From the NCBI RefSeq assembly GCF_024721115.1, contig NZ_JAMDHK010000016.1:1-64000 (forward strand): a stretch of 64,000 bases of DNA, given 5' to 3'. The notes below the pieces were generated by a model. The model saw nothing but the letters and a program-made list of their open reading frames with translations. It made no database searches and was not told where the DNA came from. The translations under genes were made by a program, and so were the position numbers. The stretch's first letter is position 1; each line of letters opens with the position of its first letter. The DNA is from Salipiger pentaromativorans. GTDB lineage: Bacteria; Pseudomonadota; Alphaproteobacteria; Rhodobacterales; Rhodobacteraceae. Of this stretch, positions 8,374 to 16,463 are shown one piece after another.

Positions 8374-9615
8374 TCAGGCGGCTTCCGCATCGGTCTGACC
8401 GATGGCGTGAAGCTCTGCCGCCAGTTTGGCGATATCCTTGCGCAGCGGGTTCTTGGCGGCGTGGGCGGCAAGCGGCTCGCCGTGATCGCCGGCCATGGTC
8501 ACCGCCTTGCCACCGTCGGAAAGCTGTAGCCCCAGGTTGATCCCGAGGCTTTCGGCCATGCGGCGAACCCGGCTCTTGCCTTGCAGGTCGGTGAATTTCG
8601 GCGCCCGGTTCATCGCGAACCGCAGCTTGTCGAAGGGCAGTTCCTCGGCTTGCAGGGCGCGTTTCAGGCGCAGGGTGTTCTGGGCCGAGCGCATGTCGAG
8701 TTCGAGCAGCGCGAAATAGACCTGCGCTTCGACCAGGACCGTCTCGCTCCACTGCACCAGCGTCGAGGGCATATCGACCACCACGTAATCGAAATGCTCG
8801 CGTGCCACGTTCAGAAGCGATTTCACGTCTTCGGGCGAGATCATGTCCAGCGGGATCACGTCTGCGGGCGAGGTCAGCACCTGCAGTTTCTCGCCGAAGG
8901 TCACCAGGGCCTGGCCGAAGCTGTCGCCGTCCATCGCCTCGAGTTCGCTGAGCAGTTCAAGAACCGCATCGCGGCGGGGCAGGTCGAGATAGGTGGCGAC
9001 CGATCCGAATTGCAGTCCGAAGTCCATCAGGCACACCCGCGGGGCGTGCTCCTTGCTGACCGTCGCCAGTTCCCAGGCGAGGTTGACCGCAAAGGTCGTC
9101 GCGCCGCAGCCGCCGCACATGCCCTGCACCGCGATCAGCACGCCGTCGCCGCCGCCCGAAAGCTGCACGCCTTTGGACTGCGATTGGGGCGCCGATGCCG
9201 GGGCGGGCCGGCGGCGCAGCCGCTCGACCGCGGCGGCCAGTTCTTTCTCGGGCAGCGGGTAGGGCACGAATTCGTCGGCGCCGCCACGCAGAAGCTGATG
9301 AAGCGCCGCCGGGGTCACGTCTTCGGCGATCAGCACCACCTTGACGTTCCGCGCCTTGGCAGCGGCGATGATCTCGGCGAGCAGACCAAGATCGTCTTCA
9401 TCCTCTTCGTCGATGGCGACGGCGACGAATTCGAGTTTCTGGGCGTCCGGCTGATTCAGAAAGGCCAGCGCCTCGCCAAACCCCAGGTCTCCCCAGCCTT
9501 CGCCGAGGAGGTCTTCCATGTCTTCGATGAGAAGATCGAAATTCTGCACGTTCCGGCTGATCGTGCAGGCCACGATCGGACTGGGGGGAGTGTGCAGAGC
9601 GGTCGTACTCGTCAT
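8374..9615 (-). CDS. pilus localisation ATPase CpaE/TadZ
   Basis: A 413-residue MinD/ParA-like protein. Residues about 1-140 form an atypical receiver-like domain (EDEDDLGLLAEIIAAAKARN, VVLIAEDVTPAALHQLLRGG). The ATPase domain follows, with a deviant Walker A around VQGMCGGCGATTFAVNLAWE and a Walker B-like VCLMDFGLQFG. TadZ/CpaE proteins set the polar site of Tad pilus assembly. The P-loop reads GGCGATT and lacks the usual lysine, a common feature of TadZ proteins. The start follows the ribosome site AAAGGATGAGAGG. The 210-nt gap upstream may hold a separate promoter. Confidence 0.92.
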   Translation of the reverse strand: MTSTTALHTPPSPIVACTISRNVQNFDLLIEDMEDLLGEGWGDLGFGEALAFLNQPDAQKLEFVAVAIDEEDEDDLGLLAEIIAAAKARNVKVVLIAEDVTPAALHQLLRGGADEFVPYPLPEKELAAAVERLRRRPAPASAPQSQSKGVQLSGGGDGVLIAVQGMCGGCGATTFAVNLAWELATVSKEHAPRVCLMDFGLQFGSVATYLDLPRRDAVLELLSELEAMDGDSFGQALVTFGEKLQVLTSPADVIPLDMISPEDVKSLLNVAREHFDYVVVDMPSTLVQWSETVLVEAQVYFALLELDMRSAQNTLRLKRALQAEELPFDKLRFAMNRAPKFTDLQGKSRVRRMAESLGINLGLQLSDGGKAVTMAGDHGEPLAAHAAKNPLRKDIAKLAAELHAIGQTDAEAA

Positions 9616-9753
9616 TGCCTCTCATCCTTTACCTATTGGGGAGGGTCCCGGGCGGCAAAGGCAAAGGCGTTTGATGGCACATTTACCCGCGTTCCGGGCC
9701 CCGTGCGCCGAGTCGTCCCGGCGCAACTGTCCCTTTGCGGATAAGATCACTCA

Positions 9754-9796
9754 AAATGTGGGCAACATTTGGGCCGAAAAACCGTAATTGTACGGT
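9754..9796. promoter_or_regulatory. inverted repeats upstream of cpaE
   Basis: The 210-nt gap between the OmpA-type gene and cpaE holds two perfect inverted repeats. ACCGTA-ATTG-TACGGT lies at 9781-9796 and is followed on the minus strand by TTTTTCGG, resembling a weak terminator for the gene upstream. AAATGT-GGGCA-ACATTT lies at 9754-9770 and could be an operator for the cpaE-tad half of the locus. No convincing -35/-10 pair was found. Confidence 0.35.
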
Positions 9797-9825
9797 ATTG
9801 CCGGACGATGCCGGGGCGCGTCCGG

Positions 9826-10509
9826 TTATTGACCGGACGACTCTCCCATCCCCGAGACGCCCGAAAGCGTCGACATGGGCGAGGCGCTCCGCACGTATTC
9901 GCGATAGATCACCTCGGCATATTTGCCGTCGAGCACCGTGGGATGGCCTTTCACAAAGCCCGAGACCTCGGTCACGGTGCGGCGGTTGCGGCGCTCCTGG
10001 CCCTCGGTCACGATCAGCGGCTGGGTTTCACCGTAAGAGACCACCGCCTCGAGTCGCGACCGCGAGATGCCCTGGCTTGCAAGATAGGCGACCACGGCCT
10101 GGGCGCGGGCCATGCCGAGCCGCTTGTTGTAGCTTTCCGATCCGACAAGATCGGTATGGCCATAGACGCGGAACCGCACCTCGGGGAACTGGCGGATCCA
10201 GTTGGCCTGTTCGCGCAGCGTGTCGCGCGCGCCTGCATCGAGCTGGGCGCTGTTGAAGGCGAAGTTCACCATCGCCGGCACTTCCTGCGCGAATCGCCGG
10301 CCCAGATCGAAGACATAGGCCTTGTCGCCGTTCATGATCTGGGTGTTGTTCATCGTGGCATTGCCGAAATCGCCGTTATCGACGATCGATCCCGCCTCCC
10401 GATAGAATTGGTCGCGAACCGGATCACCGGGGTATCCGCCGCAGGCGGCAAGAAGGCCAAGACCAAGGCCGGCCACGCTGATCCTGATCATTCTGCTGCG
10501 CCCCTGCAT
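9826..10509 (-). CDS. OmpA-domain lipoprotein of the tad locus
   Basis: A 227-residue envelope protein. A signal peptide with lipobox (GLLAAC, near residue 23) is followed by a linker and an OmpA-like peptidoglycan-binding domain with NFAFNSAQLDAGARDTL and YGHTDLVGSESYNKRLGMAR. It occupies the slot after the secretin where cpaD is found in Caulobacter-type loci, so it probably anchors the secretin complex to the cell wall. It begins 4 nt after the cpaC stop; a second ATG six codons in (MIRISVAG) is an equally possible start. The last 45 residues are outside the OmpA core. Confidence 0.88.
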   Translation of the reverse strand: MQGRSRMIRISVAGLGLGLLAACGGYPGDPVRDQFYREAGSIVDNGDFGNATMNNTQIMNGDKAYVFDLGRRFAQEVPAMVNFAFNSAQLDAGARDTLREQANWIRQFPEVRFRVYGHTDLVGSESYNKRLGMARAQAVVAYLASQGISRSRLEAVVSYGETQPLIVTEGQERRNRRTVTEVSGFVKGHPTVLDGKYAEVIYREYVRSASPMSTLSGVSGMGESSGQ

Positions 10510-10513
10510 CGTA

Positions 10514-11932
10514 TTAGTCCATCACATAGCCATAAGAGCCGGTGAAGTCCTGCTTTGCAACCTCAGCCGCGCCGCCGGTCTTCGGCGGTGCGCCGTCCGA
10601 GGCGGTCCGGCCGAAGAGGAACAGGTCTTTTTCCGAGGGCGGCCGGACGCGATCGGTCGGCAGCGCAAGCGCCTCGCCCCGCGTCGGGGTCACCAGATGA
10701 GGGGTCACGATAATGACAAGCTCGGATTGTTCGCGTTCGTATTCGGCACTGCGGAACAGCGCCCCCAGCACGGGAATGTCGCCCAGCCACGGCACCTGAC
10801 CGTTGAGATCGCGGAAATCGTCCTGAAGCAGACCGGCGATGGCAAAGCTCTCGCCGTCGCGCATCTCGACCGTGGTCGAGGTCTGCCGCTTGCGGAACGC
10901 ATCGACCGAAAGCGCATCCAGCGTGATGCCGTTGGCGCTGTCGATCGAGGAGACCGCCGCGTTCAGTTCGAGATTGATCAGGTCGCCATCGACCACGCGC
11001 GGCGTGAAGTTCAGCTCGACGCCGAAAGGCTTGTATTCGATCGTGATCTTCCCGTCGCCCTGCGAGACCGGGATCGGATATTCGCCGCCGGCGAGGAAAG
11101 TGGCCTCCTGTCCCGACAGCGCGGTCAGATTCGGCTCTGCCAGGGTGCGCGACACCCCCTTGTTCTCGAGCGCTTCCAGCAGCAGCCCGACCTCGAGCCC
11201 GCCAGAGTTGAACCCGAGCAGCAGCGCGCCCTGGGCGTCGCCGTTGATTTCGACGTCGGATCCCAGCGCGTTGTTTCCGTTCAGCCAGGTGCCCGTCTCG
11301 GTGCTGAGCCTTGCGCCGTCGTCGAAGATGGTGCCGCCGAGGGCCAGCGAGGACCGCAGCGTCTTGGCCACCGAGCGTTGCATTTCGGCAAAACGCACCT
11401 TGAGCATCACCTGCTGCACGCCGCCCACCACCATCAGGTTGGAGACGCGCTCGGGCGCGTAGCGCTGGGCAAGGTCGAGCGCGCGCTGAAGTTTCTGCGC
11501 GCTGGAAACGGTGCCGGACAGAACGATGCCGTCATTGGCGGTACGCACCTCGATCTTCTCGTTGGGAAGAATCTGGCGCAGGCGTTCCTTGAATTCGGTG
11601 ACGTCGGCGGCCACGCGCACATCGACATTGGTGATGAGGCGGCCATTGCCGTCGAGAATGGTCAGGGTCGTGGTGCCCGGGGTCTTGCCCAGCACATAGA
11701 TCGTGCGATCCGAGAGCGAGGAGATGTCGGCGATGGCGGCGTTGGCGATGGACAGTTCGGCAAAGGGAACGTCGCTTTCCACCACAACCGCGCGGTTCAT
11801 CGGCACGTTCAGCACGCTTTCCGTGCCGGTCCGGACCACGCGCAGGTTTTCGGCCTGAGCGGTCAGGGCCAGCGGGCTGACGCCCAGGGTGAGCCCGACA
11901 AGGGCTGCCTTGATAAACTTGTCAATTGTCAT
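10514..11932 (-). CDS. Tad pilus secretin CpaC/RcpA
   Basis: A 472-residue outer-membrane secretin with a signal peptide (cleavage near TAQA-EN). The N-terminal domain binds the complex (SVLNVPMNRAVVVESDVPFA), a BON-like segment with NEKIEVRTANDGIVLSGTVS lies near residues 120-140, and the C-terminal secretin domain carries VGLLLEALENKGVSRTLAEP and VPWLGDIPVLGALFRS. It forms the channel through which the Flp pilus crosses the outer membrane. RBS GAGAGGCAGG precedes the start. It lies 205 nt downstream of cpaB. Confidence 0.95.
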   Translation of the reverse strand: MTIDKFIKAALVGLTLGVSPLALTAQAENLRVVRTGTESVLNVPMNRAVVVESDVPFAELSIANAAIADISSLSDRTIYVLGKTPGTTTLTILDGNGRLITNVDVRVAADVTEFKERLRQILPNEKIEVRTANDGIVLSGTVSSAQKLQRALDLAQRYAPERVSNLMVVGGVQQVMLKVRFAEMQRSVAKTLRSSLALGGTIFDDGARLSTETGTWLNGNNALGSDVEINGDAQGALLLGFNSGGLEVGLLLEALENKGVSRTLAEPNLTALSGQEATFLAGGEYPIPVSQGDGKITIEYKPFGVELNFTPRVVDGDLINLELNAAVSSIDSANGITLDALSVDAFRKRQTSTTVEMRDGESFAIAGLLQDDFRDLNGQVPWLGDIPVLGALFRSAEYEREQSELVIIVTPHLVTPTRGEALALPTDRVRPPSEKDLFLFGRTASDGAPPKTGGAAEVAKQDFTGSYGYVMD

Positions 11933-12137
11933 GTGACCTGCCTCTCGATCACGCCTCGGGAGCAGGTCTTTGCTGCCTGCATTTGAACGGACTTTGCGTC
12001 AGTTTCGGTTTTTTTGCAAGAATCAACGGCTTCCGCGGCAATATTTATGTGGATAACGGGCAACATCCCGGGTTTTCGCCGGGGCGATGGCAAAAGGGGC
12101 GCCAGTCGGCGCCCCATGATCAAGCTCTTGAATTCGC

Positions 12138-12995
12138 TCAGTTCGTGCAGGGGATCGGGATTTCGACCACCTCGGAGCCGCGGCGCACGCGGGTTGTGCA
12201 GACTTCCAGGGCTTTCTTTTCTGCCTGCCGTTCCCGCTTGGCGATCCCGAGCAGCGCGCGCTGATCGACCTCGATCGCCTCGGCCACCGTCTCGTCATTC
12301 GCGGCCATCAGCGACAGCGACAGACGCCCGGTGCTTTGTGCCTGGGCCAGCCCCGCCACCTGTTGCGGGCTGATGGCGACGGTCACGGTGCGCGCGATCG
12401 TGGGGTCGTTGCTGTCCACCTCTGCGGTCTGGTCGATGGCGATCAGCTTGATCCCGGTCTCGATCAGCTTGGTGACATCGCCCTGCGGCAGATTGGGATC
12501 GTTGCCGGGCACGCGGCCCGTCCAGTAGATATCGACCCGGTCGCCCGGGCGCAGGAAGCCGGACACGCCCGAGGACACGTCGACCTTGATGGCAAAGGCG
12601 CGCTGGCCGCGTTCGAGGCGCGAGGTCAGGCCGGCATCGCCGCCGGGTTCGCTGACCTTGGTGGTCAGCACGGCTTCGAACTTGTCCATGGCGCGCACGA
12701 CGACGCGGGCGGGCTCGCCGGCGACGAAAAGCGGCGTCGCTTCGTCGAACACGCCTTCGGGCAGGATTTCCTTGGGCCAGGGCGCGAGCTTCACGTCTTC
12801 CGCCGTCAGCACCTCGCCGTGGTTGATGGCGCGCTGGGTGACGTAGATCATCTGCGTCGGCACGGCCTTGACGGCCTTGGCGCGCTCTTGCTGCAGCGCG
12901 TTCTGATAGGCGCCGAACTGCTTCTGGGCCAGGTGAACGGCAAAGCCGGCCAGGCCCAGGCCAGCGATCAGGACGATTCCGAATACCAGTCGCAT
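12138..12995 (-). CDS. Flp pilus assembly protein CpaB
   Basis: A 285-residue protein with one N-terminal membrane segment (VFGIVLIAGLGLAGFAVHLA), an SAF-like domain (AINHGEVLTAEDVKLAPWPK) and the RcpC/CpaB domain containing KVDVSSGVSGFLRPGDRVDI and VTVAISPQQVAGLAQAQSTG. It is a periplasmic partner of the secretin. I chose the ATG at 12995 because GAGAGGAAAG sits just upstream; the frame stays open to 13094 but that extension is not family-like. A terminator lies between the pilin genes and this gene, so cpaB probably has its own promoter or is reached by read-through. Confidence 0.93.
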   Translation of the reverse strand: MRLVFGIVLIAGLGLAGFAVHLAQKQFGAYQNALQQERAKAVKAVPTQMIYVTQRAINHGEVLTAEDVKLAPWPKEILPEGVFDEATPLFVAGEPARVVVRAMDKFEAVLTTKVSEPGGDAGLTSRLERGQRAFAIKVDVSSGVSGFLRPGDRVDIYWTGRVPGNDPNLPQGDVTKLIETGIKLIAIDQTAEVDSNDPTIARTVTVAISPQQVAGLAQAQSTGRLSLSLMAANDETVAEAIEVDQRALLGIAKRERQAEKKALEVCTTRVRRGSEVVEIPIPCTN

Positions 12996-13163
12996 TACTC
13001 TTTCCTCTCGGGGTTTCACCTCGGAAGCGCCTCTCGTTGCTCGGGCGCCTTCAAATTCGTGGGTAACCAAAGATTGTGGCCAATTCTGGCCCATTGCTTA
13101 GCGCTTTTGAGGCCGCAGCCCTTAGCCGGGCGAGGGGCTGCGCCATCCTGTCTCTCAGAACGA

Positions 13164-13198
13164 AAAAGGGCCGCTTCGAGAACGAAGCGGTCCCTTTT
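13164..13198 (-). terminator. terminator between flp pilin genes and cpaB
   Basis: On the minus strand the region folds into CCGCTTCG-TTCT-CGAAGCGG, extended by AAAAGGG pairing with CCCTTTT across one bulged base, and runs into a short T-tract. It lies 25-60 nt past the second pilin gene. It would end most pilin transcripts before cpaB, letting pilin be made in excess over the assembly proteins. Confidence 0.75.
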
Positions 13199-13222
13199 GC
13201 GTGTGCCTGTCTGGCGGTCCCT

Positions 13223-13426
13223 CTATTCGGGGAACAGGGCCTGCTGCTCTTCGGCAAGCGCCCCTCCGGCCGCAGCTTCCAGGTTCGCGCTGTTGTCGCG
13301 GATCTGGAAGAACGACACGGCGGACATGAAGACGACAGAGGCGGTCAAGATCACCCAATCGACGGACACGGCGCCGGAGTCGTTGCGAAGAAAGGTCTTC
13401 AAAAATCGAAACATTTTCATATCCAT
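13223..13426 (-). CDS. second Flp-family type IVb pilin
   Basis: A 67-residue pilin-like protein. After a basic leader (MKMFRFLKTFLRND) comes SGAVSVDWVILTASVVFMSA, the cleavage region and hydrophobic spine. The family norm has Glu-Tyr at the fifth and sixth mature residues; here Asp-Trp appears, as in the neighbouring pilin. The C-terminus ends LFPE, also shared. I chose the ATG at 13426 because AAGGTC lies upstream and it gives a pilin-sized leader; ATGs at 13420 and 13414 are alternatives. It could be a minor pilin or a variant major subunit. Confidence 0.85.
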   Translation of the reverse strand: MDMKMFRFLKTFLRNDSGAVSVDWVILTASVVFMSAVSFFQIRDNSANLEAAAGGALAEEQQALFPE

Positions 13427-13453
13427 TCCGTTAGACCTTGCCTCGGACATCGC

Positions 13454-13483
13454 CCGCCGGATCGGTTTGGACCGATCCGGCGG
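13454..13483 (-). other. strong hairpin behind the first pilin gene
   Basis: Perfect 13-bp arms (CCGCCGGATCGGT and ACCGATCCGGCGG) enclose a 4-base loop. It starts about 17 nt after the flp stop codon. No T-tract follows on the transcribed strand, so it is unlikely to terminate. A 3' mRNA-stabilising or processing hairpin, allowing more of the first pilin than the second, fits better. Confidence 0.7.
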
Positions 13484-13499
13484 CAAATGTCAGGTCCGA

Positions 13500-13691
13500 T
13501 TATTCCGGGAACAGGATGCCTTCCTGGTTGCCCACTGCGGTGCCGGCGGCGCCGATCAGGGCATCAGCGTTGGTTTCGATGGTGGTGTAGGCGCCGATCG
13601 CCATGGCGACCACGGCAGCGGTCAGCACGACCCAGTCAACCGTCACAGCACCGTCTTCGTCGTTGCGGAAGTTTTTGATGAAGTTCAGCAT
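13500..13691 (-). CDS. Flp-family type IVb pilin, probable major subunit
   Basis: A 63-residue pilin starting MLNFIKNFRNDED, then GAVTVDWVVLTAAVVAMAIG, and ending EGILFPE. The prepilin peptidase in the same locus would cut after the glycine. The start at 13691 is set by GGAGAG seven bases upstream; the frame runs further upstream but without family similarity. As the first gene of the locus, followed by a stabilising hairpin, it is the likely main pilus subunit. It has Asp-Trp in place of the usual Glu-Tyr. Confidence 0.9.
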   Translation of the reverse strand: MLNFIKNFRNDEDGAVTVDWVVLTAAVVAMAIGAYTTIETNADALIGAAGTAVGNQEGILFPE

Positions 13692-14048
13692 GTCTCTCTC
13701 CGTAGATATAAAGTCTAGTTTGTTGCTCACGTCACCGCTCCGGAGCGTTGTGGGCCTCTCTCATTGCCCCGTCCCGCTGCGGTATGAGGAGATATAGCCC
13801 CCGGAATCAGGCAAGAATTGGGCACAATTGGTTTGTTTTTGTAGTTTGAGAAGAATTGCAGGAATCTGTCTCTAATCCCCTGAAAAGGAACGGTTAATCT
13901 TTGTGTTTTTCTTTCGGAGGTGGCTTGGACCGTGCGATTCCCGGCGAAAATGGCACGGTTTCATGCACATTGCGGCGACGATATTGGCCAAAACCGGTGT
14001 TTATGACAGAGTATCGCCAAACAATAGAGACCAGAGGCAGGTCGAGCG
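13692..14048. promoter_or_regulatory. divergent intergenic region, flp and transglycosylase
   Basis: A 357-nt gene-free stretch with AT-rich segments, unlike its surroundings. It must hold the promoter of the minus-strand pilin genes and that of the plus-strand lytic transglycosylase. A TATATC lies on the minus strand near 13790-13800, but no -35 box at proper spacing was clear. No other gene is seen. Confidence 0.5.
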
Positions 14049-14870
14049 ATGTTCCGCAAGTTGGGTTTGACGGCCCTCCTGGCCGTTTTCTGCGCCGGCG
14101 CGCTGTTGGCCGAGTCGCCTGCGCCGTTTCCGGAGGTTGTGTCCAAGCGGGTCAAGCCGCCGAAACCGGGCACAAAGAAGCGGATCACCGTGCAGATCGT
14201 GGCGACCCCGGTCGCGCCAAGGGCTCCGGCGCCGGTTTCCGGCGGCAAGGCGCCTGCCGGGCGGGCTGCGGGCGCGGGCGCCTATGGCTGGTTCTGGGAT
14301 GCGGTGTCTCCGGCGCTGGCGGACAGCGGCCCCGGGCGGCTGGAACCGGCGCTGATCAAGCTCTCGACCCCGCCGCAGGGCCACGGCGTCGCGGCGCCGC
14401 GGCTCCAGGATTTGCAAAGCCTTGCTGCCACCCACGGGGTCGAGCTGCTGAAGGCCACGGTGGGTACGCGGGTGTCGCCGGCGCTGGCGCTCGCGGTGAT
14501 GTCGGTGGAATCGGGCGGCCGTGCGGATGCGGTGAGCGGGGCGGGCGCCCAGGGGCTCATGCAGCTTATGCCGGCAACCGCCGAACGCTTCGGCGTCGGC
14601 GACGCGATGAACCCGGCGGACAATATCCGCGGCGGCGTCGCCTTCCTGGATTTCCTGATGCAGACCTTCGACGGCGATCCGATTCTGGTGCTGGCGGGAT
14701 ACAACGCGGGCGAGAACTCGATTCCCAAGCACGATGGCGTGCCGCCCTATGCCGAGACCCGCGATTACGTGCCCAAGGTGCTGGCGGCCTTCAGCGTGGC
14801 ACGGGGGCTGTGCCTCACGCCGCCGCAACTGATTTCGGATGGCTGCGTGTTCCGGGTGGCCTCTAACTAA
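14049..14870 (+). CDS. lytic transglycosylase, SLT domain
   Basis: A 273-residue exported murein hydrolase. A signal peptide (to about residue 22, ALLAES) and a proline-rich basic stretch precede an SLT-type domain in the C-terminal half. The catalytic glutamate lies in LALAVMSVESGGRADAVSG, followed by GAQGLMQLMPATAERFGV and AGYNAGENSIPKH, the standard motifs. It cleaves peptidoglycan glycan strands. Placed divergently from the pilus locus, it could open the wall for the Tad apparatus, but a general role in wall turnover is equally possible. Confidence 0.9.
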   Translation: MFRKLGLTALLAVFCAGALLAESPAPFPEVVSKRVKPPKPGTKKRITVQIVATPVAPRAPAPVSGGKAPAGRAAGAGAYGWFWDAVSPALADSGPGRLEPALIKLSTPPQGHGVAAPRLQDLQSLAATHGVELLKATVGTRVSPALALAVMSVESGGRADAVSGAGAQGLMQLMPATAERFGVGDAMNPADNIRGGVAFLDFLMQTFDGDPILVLAGYNAGENSIPKHDGVPPYAETRDYVPKVLAAFSVARGLCLTPPQLISDGCVFRVASN

Positions 14871-14954
14871 GAGAGCGCCCAGCAGGGGGGCATATGGCCC
14901 GGTCCCCGGTTTATCGAGGGACACCGGGCAGGGCCGGCCAGGCCGGATACGCGC

Positions 14955-16370
14955 TTAGCCGCGCAGAACGGCGCCCGGGTTCATGATGCCGGCGGGATCG
15001 AGCGCTGCCTTGATCGCACGCATGGCGGCCAGCTTCGCCGGATCGCCGTAGCGTTCCAGATCCTCGACCTTCAGCCGCCCGATTCCGTGCTCGGCGCTGA
15101 CCGAGCCACCCAGCTCGTGGACCAGATCGTGCACCGCGTGTTTGATCTCGTCGCGCTGGTTCACATGGTCTTCGCGCTGCTTTCCGGGGGCGGGAAAGAC
15201 GTTGTAATGCAGGTTGCCGTCGCCCAGATGGCCGAAGCAGTTGATCCGGAACGTCCCGATCTTCGCCAGAACCGGTGCGCCGCGTTCGATGAATTCGGGG
15301 ACCGAGCCCAGTGGCACCGAGATGTCATGCGACGAGATTGCCCCGATCGCGCGGTTCGCCTCTGGGATGCGCTCGCGGATCGCCCAGAAATCGGCGCGCT
15401 GCTGCTCGGACTGCGCGACCGCCCCGTCCGAGACCAGCTCGGCCTCCATCGCCGCGGCAAAGAGGGTCTCCAGCGCTTCGGCGGGATCGAGCCCGCGGGC
15501 CAGACCCAGCTCGACCAGCACGCACCATTCGGGGGGCGTGGGCCAGGGCTGGCGCAGCTCGGGCAGTTTCTCGGAGAGGAAGTCCAGCCCCTGGCGCGAG
15601 ATCAGTTCGAAGGCGCTGATGCCTTCGCCAAGCTGGTCGCGGGCGATGGCCAAAAGATCGAGCGCGGCGGCGGGGCTTTCGACCGTGAACAGCGCGGTGC
15701 CGGTGGCGGCGGGAATCGGGGAAAGTTTCAGCGCCGCGGCGGTGATCAGCCCCAGCGTGCCCTCGGCGCCGATCAGCAGGTGGCGCAGATCATAGCCGGT
15801 ATTGTCCTTCCGCAGCCGCTTGAGCCCGTGCCAGATCGAGCCGTCGGGCAGCACGGCCTCGAGCCCAAGAACCTGATCGCGGGCGTTGCCGTAGCGCAGC
15901 ACGTTGACGCCGCCGGCATTGGTTGCCAGCAGCCCGCCGATCCGGGCGGTGCCTTCGGAGGCCAGCGAGAGCGGGAACAGCCGCCCGGCCTCCTGCGCCG
16001 CGGCCTGGACATCGGCCAGCACCGCGCCGGCCTCGGCCAGCGCCACGTTTTCCTGCGGATAGACCGCGCGGATCGCGGTCATGCGTTCCAGCGAGATCAG
16101 CAACGGCGCCGGACCCTCGGGCGCGACCTGCCCGCCCACGAGTCCGGTGCCGCCGCCGAAGGGGACGATGCCGACCCGTGCCGCGTGGCAGGCGCGCACG
16201 ATCTGCGCGGCCTCTTCGGTGCTGCGGGGCAGGGCGACCCAGCCCGAGCATCCTTGCCAGCGCCCGCGCGGCTCTTCGAGATAGCGCGGCTCGGCGCGGC
16301 GCAGGGTGTTCTCGGGCAGGTCGCGGGAGAGGGTTTCAGCGAAAGTGTCGTCGGCGGCAGTCAGGGTCAT
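14955..16370 (-). CDS. FAD-linked oxidase, D-2-hydroxyacid dehydrogenase (GlcD-like)
   Basis: A 471-residue flavoprotein of the FAD-binding type 4 family. The PCMH FAD-binding domain spans about residues 40-220, with VPFGGGTGLVGG and ASEGTARIGGLLATNAGG. The C-terminal cap carries NCFGHLGDGNLHYN and VSAEHGIGRLK. Relatives oxidise D-lactate, glycolate or D-2-hydroxyglutarate and pass electrons to quinone or an electron-transfer flavoprotein. The substrate cannot be fixed. RBS AAAGGAA is upstream. It stands alone, without the glcE/glcF partners, so D-lactate or D-2-hydroxyglutarate is more likely than glycolate. Confidence 0.85.
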   Translation of the reverse strand: MTLTAADDTFAETLSRDLPENTLRRAEPRYLEEPRGRWQGCSGWVALPRSTEEAAQIVRACHAARVGIVPFGGGTGLVGGQVAPEGPAPLLISLERMTAIRAVYPQENVALAEAGAVLADVQAAAQEAGRLFPLSLASEGTARIGGLLATNAGGVNVLRYGNARDQVLGLEAVLPDGSIWHGLKRLRKDNTGYDLRHLLIGAEGTLGLITAAALKLSPIPAATGTALFTVESPAAALDLLAIARDQLGEGISAFELISRQGLDFLSEKLPELRQPWPTPPEWCVLVELGLARGLDPAEALETLFAAAMEAELVSDGAVAQSEQQRADFWAIRERIPEANRAIGAISSHDISVPLGSVPEFIERGAPVLAKIGTFRINCFGHLGDGNLHYNVFPAPGKQREDHVNQRDEIKHAVHDLVHELGGSVSAEHGIGRLKVEDLERYGDPAKLAAMRAIKAALDPAGIMNPGAVLRG

Positions 16371-16463
16371 CGGGGGTTCCTTTCGGCCGGCAGATTGGTC
16401 CGGTTTCGTCGGGAAGCCAAGAGCTTGCGGCGCCGATCTCCGGGCCTTTCTTGTGTCGCCGGC

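Noticed and set aside
4885-8529. A 1214-codon open frame on the plus strand opposite tadC, tadB and cpaF
   Set aside because: It mirrors the high-GC codon structure of the real minus-strand genes, is full of His, Arg, Asp and Gly runs and matches no family.
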